Below, in pieces: positions 56,155 through 64,000 of a DNA stretch of 64,000 nt (position 1 is its first letter; each line of letters begins with the position of its first letter). A program made the position numbers and the translations under genes. Location: positions 1-64,000 of the forward strand of contig WGNC01000037.1 in NCBI GenBank assembly GCA_016124745.1. Direction: 5' to 3'. The notes under the pieces were generated by a model. That model made no database searches. It was given only the letters and a program-made list of their open reading frames with translations, and was not told the DNA's origin. The DNA comes from Thiobacillus sp. Its GTDB lineage: Bacteria; Pseudomonadota; Gammaproteobacteria; Burkholderiales; Thiobacillaceae.

Positions 56155-56640
56155 CTACCCCAGTGCGGTGAGATCGACCCCATTGTCCGACATTGGCGGA
56201 CACCAATAATAGCCAACCGTGAGCGGCCGGGTAAAGCGAAACAGGACATCGCTTATGCCGTCATCATGTCCGGTCGTGCGCGGCAGTTGCGACTCGCAAG
56301 CATCGAACGACTTGCCGAAGGCAAGAAAGACCAGCCCCGTCTCCGCGCCTGCCCCCCGGGGCATCAGTCTGCGCACCACGAAGGCCCCGGGCTCGAAATC
56401 CTCCTGCGCGGTGCGTTCGACATCGCATCGAACTTTGGAAAATCGTGCAGCCATTGCTGCACCGCTGTAAAGCTCGATCCATCGATGCCAATTCCCTTGC
56501 CCTGTACCACCGCAGCTTCGATGGCAGCTTCGTCCTTGGGATTTTCGGTGCCATCCTCGCGCCCGGTCAGATCGCGGCTATCCCGATGAAGAACGCTTTC
56601 GATCGCCCCGTACCAGCGCGAATTCCGGATCGATCAGCGC
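56155..56640 (-). pseudogene. Dyp-type peroxidase relic with internal deletion
   Basis: The minus strand reads VLHRDSRDLTGREDGTENPK, the haem-distal Asp-Gly motif of dye-decolorising peroxidases, then IGIDGSSFTAVQQWLHDFPKFDAM. It then jumps in another frame to ERTAQEDFEPGAFVVRR and ends FRFTRPLTVGYYWCPP...DLTALG at 56155. About 40-45 codons between FDAM and ERTAQ, including the proximal haem His region, are missing. Upstream of the distal motif the frame breaks again. The gene is clearly dead. Confidence 0.82.
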
Positions 56641-56696
56641 CTGCAATGCATAGCCACGCATGCACCGAGTTCGAAATGTGGAGATTCCGCATCGAC

Positions 56697-58838
56697 TCAG
56701 CCACGCCTGACTTCGACCACATTCTGCACATGTTGCAGGCGTGTCAGTACCCGGGCCAGTTGCTGCAGTTCCTTTATGCGCACGGTGATCAGCATGTTGG
56801 CAAATTCGCCTTGGCTCTCGGTATTCACGCGCAGCACGTCCAGCCGGTCCTTGGCGATGACGTCCGAAATGTCACGCAACAGGCCTTGCCGGTCGAATGC
56901 TTTCAATCGGATATCCACCTCGAATGCCGCACCGGCGTCGAGGGCCCACTCGGCCGGCATCATGCGCGCGGGATTGGCACGCTTGAGCGCAGCGCAGTCG
57001 GCACGATGCACGGTCAGGCCACGCCCGACCGTTGTATAGGCCATGATGTCTTCTGGCGGCTGTGGCTTGCAGCAGCGCGCCAGCGTCAGCGGCACATCGC
57101 CCAGTCCCGGGATGCTGACCGGACTGCCGGGCCTGGACCGGACACGGGGCTTTGCATTCGGAACGAGTGCGGGCGCGGGCTTGCCCGGCTCCTGCAGGGC
57201 ATTGACCAGATCCCGTTGACCGACATCGCCGCGACCTAGCGCAGCGAGGAACTCGTCCACCTTGGCGAACCTGAGCCGCTGTGCAAGTTTTTCCTGGTTG
57301 GTGCCCACCACCCCCAGTCGTTTGAGTTCCTTTTCCAGCAAGCTGCGGCCGAGACTTACCTGCTCGCCGACATCACGCTGGCGAAACCACGCACGTACCT
57401 TGGAGCGTGCGCGATGGGTGACCAGGTAACCGAGCGCCGGATTGAGCCAGTCGCGGCTCGGCTCGCCTTCCTTGGCGGTGACGATCTCGACCCGCTGGCC
57501 ATTCTCCAGCACAGTATTCAGGGGCACCATCGCGCTGTCGATCCTGGCGCCACGGCAACGATGTCCGAGGTCGGTGTGCACCGCATAGGCAAAGTCCACC
57601 GGCGTGGCACCGCGATCGAGCGCCACCACCCGCCCCTGCGGTGTCAGCACGTAGACCTGATCGTGGAAAAGCTCGGTCTTGAACTGCTCGGTGAATTCGC
57701 TGCTGTCGGCAACGTCGTCCTTCCATTCCAGGATGCGCCGCAGCCAGGCGATTTTTTCCTCGTATTGCGCATCCTGGCGGCCGCCTTCCTTGTAGCGCCA
57801 GTGCGCTGCGACGCCCAGCTCAGCATTGTGGTGCATGTCGAAGGTGCGAATCTGCACTTCGAGCGCGCGGTCCTCCGGGCCGATGACGGCCGTGTGAAGC
57901 GAGCGGTAGTCATTGCTCTTAGGTTGCGATATGTAGTCGTCGAACTCGCCCGGAATCGGCTGCCACAGGTTGTGCACCAGGCCCAGAACGGTATAGCAGT
58001 CGATTTCGTGCCGAACCAGCACGCGCACCGCACGGATGTCGTACAACTGCTCGAAACTCAGGTGCTTGCGCCGCATCTTGCTGACAATGCTGGCGATATG
58101 CTTGGGACGGCCGCTGACTTCCGCCTCGATGCCGTGCAGCGCTATTTCGGATTGCAGCCTCTCGATGATGCCCTTGATGTAGGCTTCGCGGTCGGCGCGC
58201 TTTTCGTCCAGTTGGGAGGCAATGATCTTGTAAGTTTTGGGCTCCAGATAGCGAAACGCCCAGTCTTCCATTTCCCATTTGATCTGCCACACGCCAAGCC
58301 GGTTCGCCAGCGGCGCGAACAACTCGCGTGCCTGTTGCCCCAGTGCCTCGCGCGTGGCGGCATCCTGGCCCGCCGCACAACGCAGCGCATGCGTGCGCTC
58401 GGCCAGTTTGACGAGCACGACACGAATGTCTTCCACCATCGCCAGCACCATCTGCCGCAAGGCTTCGAGGTGCGCATGCGGGTCGACGCGCTTGTCGGTG
58501 ACGCTGGTCGCCAGCGCCTCGATGCGAGACATCGCCGCTACCCCGCGGGCAAGGCGTGCTGCCGTGCCGAATGCGGAATCAAATTCAGGGGCATCGCCCA
58601 GACAATCGTGCAGCAAGGCCGCCGCAACTGCATCCGCCCCCACCTTCAGTTCGGCGACGATGAGCGCAGCGCCGACACTGTGGGAAAACGCGGTGCAGCT
58701 GCCCAACTGCTCATGCGCGAAAGCCAGCGCCCGCCAGGGCAAGTCGTTCTCTGCCACCGGCATGACGCGGGCGAGCGCCTGCCGGGCCGAATCCAGATCG
58801 GCGGCATCAAAACAGCGGGGGCGAACGGTTTCATTCAT
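56697..58838 (-). CDS. relA: RelA-type (p)ppGpp synthetase
   Basis: 713 residues from the ATG at 58838. Order: HD-like region with a degenerate hydrolase motif (ALLHDCLGD instead of HDxxED), synthetase domain (RPKHIASIVSKMRRKHLSFEQLYDIRAVRVLV; EFDDYISQPKSNDYRSLHTAV; LEVQIRT), TGS domain (YVLTPQGRVVALDRGATPVDFAYAVH), and ACT domain at the end. The lost hydrolase site marks a monofunctional RelA rather than SpoT. The synthetase loop has SNDYRSLHT where NGYQSLHT or NGYRSLHT is usual. It overlaps comEC by eight bases. Confidence 0.92.
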   Translation of the reverse strand: MNETVRPRCFDAADLDSARQALARVMPVAENDLPWRALAFAHEQLGSCTAFSHSVGAALIVAELKVGADAVAAALLHDCLGDAPEFDSAFGTAARLARGVAAMSRIEALATSVTDKRVDPHAHLEALRQMVLAMVEDIRVVLVKLAERTHALRCAAGQDAATREALGQQARELFAPLANRLGVWQIKWEMEDWAFRYLEPKTYKIIASQLDEKRADREAYIKGIIERLQSEIALHGIEAEVSGRPKHIASIVSKMRRKHLSFEQLYDIRAVRVLVRHEIDCYTVLGLVHNLWQPIPGEFDDYISQPKSNDYRSLHTAVIGPEDRALEVQIRTFDMHHNAELGVAAHWRYKEGGRQDAQYEEKIAWLRRILEWKDDVADSSEFTEQFKTELFHDQVYVLTPQGRVVALDRGATPVDFAYAVHTDLGHRCRGARIDSAMVPLNTVLENGQRVEIVTAKEGEPSRDWLNPALGYLVTHRARSKVRAWFRQRDVGEQVSLGRSLLEKELKRLGVVGTNQEKLAQRLRFAKVDEFLAALGRGDVGQRDLVNALQEPGKPAPALVPNAKPRVRSRPGSPVSIPGLGDVPLTLARCCKPQPPEDIMAYTTVGRGLTVHRADCAALKRANPARMMPAEWALDAGAAFEVDIRLKAFDRQGLLRDISDVIAKDRLDVLRVNTESQGEFANMLITVRIKELQQLARVLTRLQHVQNVVEVRRG

Positions 58839-61188
58839 CGGAATATGCGGCTTGCCAGTAATGGCGTTCAGACGCCCGATATTCTGAGGCCACCACCCCG
58901 GCTTCACCAAATGTCAGCTTGATGAGACCGCCGCTATCGCTGCGCAGAATTCGGATATCCCGGTCACGCAAGCGAGCGACCACCTGCGGATGCGGATGGC
59001 CGTAGCGATTGCGATACCCCACGGTAAACACTCCGTATTCCGGATGAGCCATGTCGATGAATTCATTGAGTGACGATGTGCGGCTACCATGATGGCCGAC
59101 CACCAGCACCATCGCCGAGATGTCCGCGCCGGACTCCATGAGTTCGAGTTCGCCGCGGCGCTCGGCATCCCCCGTGATCAGCAAGCTTCGTTTGCCCTGG
59201 CTGACCTTCAGCACGCAACTGAAATCGTTGTCGCGACGGTTGGTCTCCGCATAAGCCGACGGCAGTGGGTTGAGAATCTCGAAGGCAACACCATCCCACT
59301 GCCAGTGTTGACCACGATGACAATGGCGTGGCAGCGGCGCCGTTTCCAGCAAAGCGCTCGATGCGGGCAGGCCATGCAACAGCCAGCCGGTCGGCATGTC
59401 GCGCAGTACCGAAAGCAGGCCGCCACTGTGGTCGTTGTCGTCATGCGAAACGATCACCCCGGACAACTCGCCTACTCCGATCGCGCGCAGATACGGCACG
59501 ACGATGCGTTCACCCGCATCGCTATCGGTAAAAGCCGGTCCGGTATCGTAAAGCAGGGCATGGTTCTCGGTGCGGATCAGGATGGCGGTACCCTGTCCGA
59601 CGTCGATCACGTCGGCCTCAAAGGAATTCGGTGCGACACCGGGGCGCAACGGAAACACCAGAGGCAACCACAGAAGCCCCCCGAATGCCCGTAGCGGAAA
59701 CCCGCGCGGCAGCAACAGCCACATCGTGCCCACGACCGCCAGTAATATTGCATCCCATTCCGGCACGGGTCGTGCCACGACCGCCCACGGCAGGGCACTT
59801 GCCCACGCCAGCCCTTGTCCCAGCCATGCCATTATCCACGCTGCCGCATGCCACAAGGGTGGCACAATCACTCCCAGCAAGGCCAATGGGGTGACCAGCC
59901 AACTGACCACTGGAATGGCAACCGCATTGGTTAACGGAGAGATCAGTGAAACCTGCTGGAAAAGCAGCAGCAAGGCTGGCGCCAGCGCCAGCGTCACTGC
60001 ACCTTGTGCGGCCACCCATCCGCGCAGCTTATCGGGCAGCGCCACCCGCCCGAATGTCACCCACAGAATGGCCGCCACGGCACCGAACGACAGCCAAAAT
60101 CCGGCTGACAGCACAGCCCATGGATCGATCAGCAATACGATGAACAGGGCCCACGTCAGCGCCGAAGAGGGGCGCGGCTGGCGTCGCCCCCAGAATGCCA
60201 GTGCCAGCACCCCGAGCATGAACAGGGTGCGCTGCGCCGGCACCTGAAACCCGGCCAGCACAGCATAGGCACCCGCCGCCAGCAGGGCAGCCAATATTCC
60301 TGCCTGTTTTGCAGGCAAACGCTCAGCGGCGCGTGGCCAGCGTCGCCAGCCGAACGTCACGGCCCATCCTGCCAGCGCGGCAATCATGGTGACGTGCAAC
60401 CCTGAAATGCTCAGCAAATGGTTCACGCCGGTGCGGGTGAAGGCGCGCCATTGATCATGCGGGATACTGCGCTGGTCACCGATAACCAATGTGGCGATGA
60501 CGCCTGCATAGGGCGCGTCGCCGAGCGAAGCCATTATCCGATCACGTATGCCGGCACGTGCGGCGGCAATCCAGGCAACGGGGGTGGCCGCTCTTTCAGC
60601 GAGCAACTGCGGCAACGGCTGCTCGCGCACATAGCCTGATGCTGCGATGCCGCGTTCCAGCATCCAGGCTTCGAGATCGAAGCCATGAGGATTGTGGGTG
60701 CCGTAGGGCCGCTTGAGCCGAACGGTGAACTGCCAGCGTTCGCCAGCATGCACGGTCGGGTAGCGAGCGCCTGGGTCGAAGGCGACGCCGCGCGGCCAGT
60801 AGCGCGTGAGTTGAATCCGTCGCAGTCCGGGTGCACGCGGGGTGACGACCTGCTCGACATCGAGCACGAAGCGCTCGCCGCGCGCATTGCTCTGCGGCAA
60901 GTCGCTGACGACGCCGACGACGGCGAGGTCCACGCCCTGCCAGGCGTCGGGCAGGCGATCTGCCAGCCGCAGATCGGCCCGCCATGCGGCCCAGGCAAAG
61001 CCCAGCGCGGCACACAGAAGTGCGACAGCGAATCGGCGCACGGCCTCGAATGCAACATGTGAAAAGCGCGGCAGCAGCAACACTGCGGACAGCAGTGGCA
61101 GCACACCCGCCCAGCTCGCAGGCGGCATTGTTGCCTGCTGCTGCAACAGCCATACTCCGAAACAGAACGCGATGAGAATGATCTGCAT
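58831..61188 (-). CDS. comEC: ComEC/Rec2 DNA-uptake channel
   Basis: 785 residues. Inner-membrane channel for single-stranded DNA in natural transformation. N-terminal hydrophobic region with DUF4131-like loop, the competence domain (TRTGVNHLLSISGLHVTMIAALAGW; GAVAAILWVTFGR) and a C-terminal metallo-beta-lactamase domain with VSHDDNDHSGGLLSV and VGHHGSRTSS. All landmarks are intact, so competence is plausible. It runs into relA with an eight-base overlap. Confidence 0.94.
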   Translation of the reverse strand: MQIILIAFCFGVWLLQQQATMPPASWAGVLPLLSAVLLLPRFSHVAFEAVRRFAVALLCAALGFAWAAWRADLRLADRLPDAWQGVDLAVVGVVSDLPQSNARGERFVLDVEQVVTPRAPGLRRIQLTRYWPRGVAFDPGARYPTVHAGERWQFTVRLKRPYGTHNPHGFDLEAWMLERGIAASGYVREQPLPQLLAERAATPVAWIAAARAGIRDRIMASLGDAPYAGVIATLVIGDQRSIPHDQWRAFTRTGVNHLLSISGLHVTMIAALAGWAVTFGWRRWPRAAERLPAKQAGILAALLAAGAYAVLAGFQVPAQRTLFMLGVLALAFWGRRQPRPSSALTWALFIVLLIDPWAVLSAGFWLSFGAVAAILWVTFGRVALPDKLRGWVAAQGAVTLALAPALLLLFQQVSLISPLTNAVAIPVVSWLVTPLALLGVIVPPLWHAAAWIMAWLGQGLAWASALPWAVVARPVPEWDAILLAVVGTMWLLLPRGFPLRAFGGLLWLPLVFPLRPGVAPNSFEADVIDVGQGTAILIRTENHALLYDTGPAFTDSDAGERIVVPYLRAIGVGELSGVIVSHDDNDHSGGLLSVLRDMPTGWLLHGLPASSALLETAPLPRHCHRGQHWQWDGVAFEILNPLPSAYAETNRRDNDFSCVLKVSQGKRSLLITGDAERRGELELMESGADISAMVLVVGHHGSRTSSLNEFIDMAHPEYGVFTVGYRNRYGHPHPQVVARLRDRDIRILRSDSGGLIKLTFGEAGVVASEYRASERHYWQAAYSDE

Positions 61189-61200
61189 CGCGTTGGCTGA

Positions 61201-61881
61201 TCAGAGCGGTTGCAGCATCCCGTCGACCAGCCGCAACTGCCGCTCCATGCGTGCGGCAAGTTCGATGTCGTGGGTGACGACGACCAGGCTGGTGTCCTGC
61301 TTGCGGTTGAGGTCGCGCATCAGGTCGAACACCGCATTGGCCGTATGGCGGTCAAGATTGCCGGTCGGCTCGTCGGCCAGGATGCACGCCGGTCGGGTGA
61401 CCAGTGCGCGCGCAATGGCGACACGCTGGCGCTCGCCGCCAGAAAGCTCACCAGGTCGGTGAGTCAGACGATGGCCCAGCCCCACTTCACCCAGCACTTC
61501 GGCTGCACGTGCCATCGCCTGACTGCGCTCGATGCGGCGGATGGTCAGCGGCATGGCCGCGTTTTCCAGTGCGGAAAACTCGGGCAGCAGATGGTGAAAC
61601 TGATAGACAAAACCGAGTACCGTATTGCGCAGTTCACAGCGCGCGGCCTCCGATATGGCGAAGGGATCGCGGCCCATCAGCTCGACCTGGCCGCGTGTCG
61701 GGGTGTCGAGCCCACCCAGCAGATGCAGCAGGGTACTCTTTCCCGAACCGGATACTCCGACGATAGCCACTGATTCGCCTGCCCGAATCTCGAGATCGAC
61801 ACCGCCCAGAACCGGGACGTCGTTTTTGCCTTGCCGGAAGGTCTTTGCCAAGCCGGTGCAGCGCAGCACCGTTTCATTCAT
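61201..61881 (-). CDS. lolD: Lipoprotein-releasing ABC transporter ATPase
   Basis: 226 residues from the ATG at 61881. Walker [17 protein letters not shown], the Q-loop region [17 protein letters not shown], signature [15 protein letters not shown] and Walker [13 protein letters not shown] are all present. It powers extraction of lipoproteins from the inner membrane to LolA. Its start overlaps the lolC stop by eight bases. Confidence 0.95.
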   Translation of the reverse strand: MNETVLRCTGLAKTFRQGKNDVPVLGGVDLEIRAGESVAIVGVSGSGKSTLLHLLGGLDTPTRGQVELMGRDPFAISEAARCELRNTVLGFVYQFHHLLPEFSALENAAMPLTIRRIERSQAMARAAEVLGEVGLGHRLTHRPGELSGGERQRVAIARALVTRPACILADEPTGNLDRHTANAVFDLMRDLNRKQDTSLVVVTHDIELAARMERQLRLVDGMLQPL

Positions 61882-63118
61882 AGCGCAGCGCCTCCGCCGG
61901 ATTGATGCGCGACGCCCGCCAGCTGGGATACAGCGTGGCGGCCAGGCTGATGAACAGAGATACCCCGGCGATGATGCCGACATCGCTCCAGACCAGTTTG
62001 GAAGGCAACTGGTTGATGTAATACACATCGGCCGGGAACAAATCCATTCCGGCCATGCGTTCGATGATGGGCACCACGGTTTCGAGATTGAGCGCCAGAA
62101 GAATCCCGCTCGAGACCCCCAGCAGGGTACCGAAGACGCCGATGAATGCACCCTGCACGATGAAAATGGCCATGATGGACGCGGGCTTGGTCCCCAGCGT
62201 GCGCAGAATGGCGATATCGGATTGCTTGTCGGTCACCGCCATTACCAGGGTGGACACGATGTTGAATGCGGCGACGGCAACGATCAGCAGCAGGATCAGG
62301 AACATCATGCGTTTCTCGATCGCCACGGCGCGGAAGAAATTGGCGTGGCTTTGCGTCCAGTCGGTGATGTAGTACTGGCCCTCCAGGGTTTGCGCCAGTT
62401 CTCGCGTGACGAACGGCGCACGGAACAATTCGTCGAGTTTCAGGCGCACCCCCGACACGTCATCGCCCAGCCGCAGCAGCTTCTGCGCGTCGTGCAGATG
62501 AACCAGGGCGAGGCCCGAATCATATTCGAACATGCCGGCCTCGAAGATACCGGTCACGGTGAATTGCTTGAGGCGCGGCATTACGCCGGCCGGCGTGATG
62601 TTGCCCTGCGGCGTCAGCAGCACCAGCTTGTCGCCCGGATACACGTTCAGCACGCGTGCCAGTTCCGCGCCCAGGATGATGCCGAACTCCCCCGGCTTGA
62701 GGTCGGACAGTTTTCCCGCCTTCATGTGCTGCGAAAAATCGGCCACCCGGCTTTCAAGATCCGGCAGCACACCGCGGATGATTGCGCCGCGCACCATGTC
62801 ACCGTTTGCCAGCATGCCTTGTGCGTTCACGTAGGGTGCGCCGGAGATGACCTCCTGGTTCTGTTTCGCCTGTGCCAGCACGCCGCGCCAGTCGGCCAGG
62901 CGATCCGCCGGACCGCTGATTTCGAGATGCGCCGCCACGCCGAGAATGCGCGCGCGCAACTCCTCCTGAAAGCCGTTCATCACCGAGAGCACCACGATCA
63001 GCGCCATGACGCCCAGCGCAATCCCTGCCATGGAGACGATGGAAATAAACGAGATGAAATGGTTGCTGCGCTTGGCGTGGGTGTAGCGCAGGCCAATCTG
63101 GAGCTCAAAGGGAAGCAA
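61874..63118 (-). CDS. lolC: Lipoprotein-releasing system permease (LolC/LolE family)
   Basis: 414 residues, four membrane segments with a large periplasmic domain between the first and second. The start [47 protein letters not shown] and the C-terminal [23 protein letters not shown] are family hallmarks. Only one permease gene is adjacent to lolD, so the exporter may be the single-permease form in which one LolC/E-type protein dimerises. Confidence 0.94.
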   Translation of the reverse strand: MLPFELQIGLRYTHAKRSNHFISFISIVSMAGIALGVMALIVVLSVMNGFQEELRARILGVAAHLEISGPADRLADWRGVLAQAKQNQEVISGAPYVNAQGMLANGDMVRGAIIRGVLPDLESRVADFSQHMKAGKLSDLKPGEFGIILGAELARVLNVYPGDKLVLLTPQGNITPAGVMPRLKQFTVTGIFEAGMFEYDSGLALVHLHDAQKLLRLGDDVSGVRLKLDELFRAPFVTRELAQTLEGQYYITDWTQSHANFFRAVAIEKRMMFLILLLIVAVAAFNIVSTLVMAVTDKQSDIAILRTLGTKPASIMAIFIVQGAFIGVFGTLLGVSSGILLALNLETVVPIIERMAGMDLFPADVYYINQLPSKLVWSDVGIIAGVSLFISLAATLYPSWRASRINPAEALRYE

Positions 63119-63162
63119 AACAGGACTCGCCGAAAGAATTGCGCGAGTATGCCACAGCTGCC

Positions 63163-63582
63163 CTACTCGCCCATCAGGTGAAGCACCACGCTGCGCACCT
63201 GCGCGGCACTCCGGTGCTCGAACACATATATCCCTTGCCAGGTTCCCAGCAAGGGCCTTCCTTCTGCAACCGGTATTGCCAGATGGGTTTGCGTCAGTGC
63301 TGCACGCACATGCGCCGGCATGTCATCCGTGCCTTCCAGCGTATGTTCGTAGATCGGGTCACCTTCGGGTACCAGCCTCGACAGAAAGCGCTCCAGATCG
63401 GCCTGCACCGTCGGATCGTAATTTTCCTGGATCAGCAGGCTCGCCGAAGTGTGGCGGATATAGAGGATGAGCAGTCCGTTCCTTATCCCGCATGCCTTCA
63501 CCCAGCCGCGAACCTCCGAAGTGAAGTCATACAGACCCTTGCCTCGGGTAGCAACGATGATTTCATGAAGGGTCTGGCGCAT
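63163..63582 (-). CDS. yjbQ: YjbQ-family protein (UPF0047)
   Basis: 139 residues from the ATG at 63582 (an alternative ATG is at 63591). Signatures: RHTSASLLIQENYDPTVQADLERFLSRLVPEG and LGTWQGIYVFEHRS. Members have weak thiamine-phosphate-synthase activity in vitro; the physiological role is unsettled. It is a single gene between lolC and the divergent gene at the right edge. Confidence 0.9.
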   Translation of the reverse strand: MRQTLHEIIVATRGKGLYDFTSEVRGWVKACGIRNGLLILYIRHTSASLLIQENYDPTVQADLERFLSRLVPEGDPIYEHTLEGTDDMPAHVRAALTQTHLAIPVAEGRPLLGTWQGIYVFEHRSAAQVRSVVLHLMGE

Positions 63583-63621
63583 GCGTGCCATTCTAGCGAA
63601 TCCGCTTGATACACTCGCTGC

Positions 63622-64000
63622 ATGCTGTTCCTTATCCCTCATCTGTTTCCCCCTTCACGTCTGCTGGAAAATGCAACTCAGGGGTTGCGCCTCCCCGCAC
63701 TGGAAACGCTGCTGGCACGAGGAACGATCCGGTCTTGTCCGCAGGAGGGGGTGGAGGCCGCCTTGTGCGGGGCCATGAGCATTCCACGCCAACAGGACTG
63801 GCCACTCGCCCCGATCACCCTGGAGGCGGATGGCAGGCCTGCTGAGGAAATGCACTGGTTGCGAGCCGACCCGGTGCATCTGGGATTGATGCGCGATCGC
63901 ATCGTGCTGACGGACAACAGGATCCTGAATCTGGCGCCACAGGAGGCTTTCGCCTTGGCCGACGCGATTGGCCAGCATTTTGGTGAAGCATTCAGCCCGA
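63622..64000 (+). CDS. RpfE-type/phosphoglycerate-mutase-like protein, 5' part
   Basis: An open frame from the ATG at 63622 runs past the right edge without a stop (126 codons seen). It begins MLFLIPHLFPPSRLLENATQ and contains MHWLRADPVHLGLMRDRIVLTDN, matching betaproteobacterial proteins annotated as RpfE-type regulatory or cofactor-independent phosphoglycerate-mutase-like, a gene often next to recJ. The biochemical role is unknown. It is divergent from yjbQ. Confidence 0.7.
   Translation, partial: MLFLIPHLFPPSRLLENATQGLRLPALETLLARGTIRSCPQEGVEAALCGAMSIPRQQDWPLAPITLEADGRPAEEMHWLRADPVHLGLMRDRIVLTDNRILNLAPQEAFALADAIGQHFGEAFSP

Overview
The window reads as the chromosome of a GC-rich betaproteobacterium. 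The housekeeping neighbourhoods (gltX with flanking tRNAs, guaB-guaA, smpB/ratA/rnfH, relA-comEC-lolD-lolC) and the metal and arsenic genes would suit a Thiobacillus-like sulfur oxidiser, but that placement is inference from gene style, not a database match.

Layout. 1-2.2 kb: tRNA-Val(CAC), gltX, tRNA-Thr(CGT) and palindromic intergenic repeats. 2.2-6.2 kb: one very large DUF1631/GGDEF/EAL protein with a degenerate GGDEF motif. 6.7-12.1 kb: a nine-gene arsenic operon on the minus strand (arsR, arsI, two thioredoxin-type arsC, acr3, a variant metallo-beta-lactamase-fold protein, an ArsP-like permease, an AhpD-like protein and a small thioredoxin). Its genes suggest handling of both inorganic and methylated arsenic. 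12.3-13.9 kb: lipoprotein / ECF sigma / anti-sigma operon. 14-16.9 kb: two overlapping flavoprotein genes, then a 108-bp tandem repeat.

17.2-48.5 kb is the accessory part. I interpret it as two genomic islands stacked at the 3' end of guaA. The last bases of guaA (48534-48549) recur in the same orientation at 25833-25848 and 17165-17180, and the two outer copies share about 95 bp of related arm sequence. Island 1 (about 8.7 kb) carries a MerR-controlled CDF + czcCBA efflux operon that an ISL3 element has entered exactly within the czcC signal peptide. Island 2 (about 22.7 kb) is a decaying mosaic: vapBC, a deleted dinB, TMEM175 and DUF1275 membrane proteins, an amidohydrolase/isochorismatase/pirin/LysR group, a 5'-truncated cydA with intact cydB, an IS91 relic broken into several frames, a 28-codon prs scrap, broken crp and porin genes, two alkyl-sulfatase paralogues (one without its metal site), an intact IS630 element and a Crp/Fnr regulator. 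No integrase is visible in either island, so both look immobilised.

48.5-64 kb returns to core genes: guaA, guaB, small envelope proteins, rnfH-ratA facing smpB, a 57-residue ORF behind a palindromic operator-like site, mnmH, a relic of a Dyp-type peroxidase, relA overlapping comEC, lolD overlapping lolC, yjbQ, and a gene running off the right edge.
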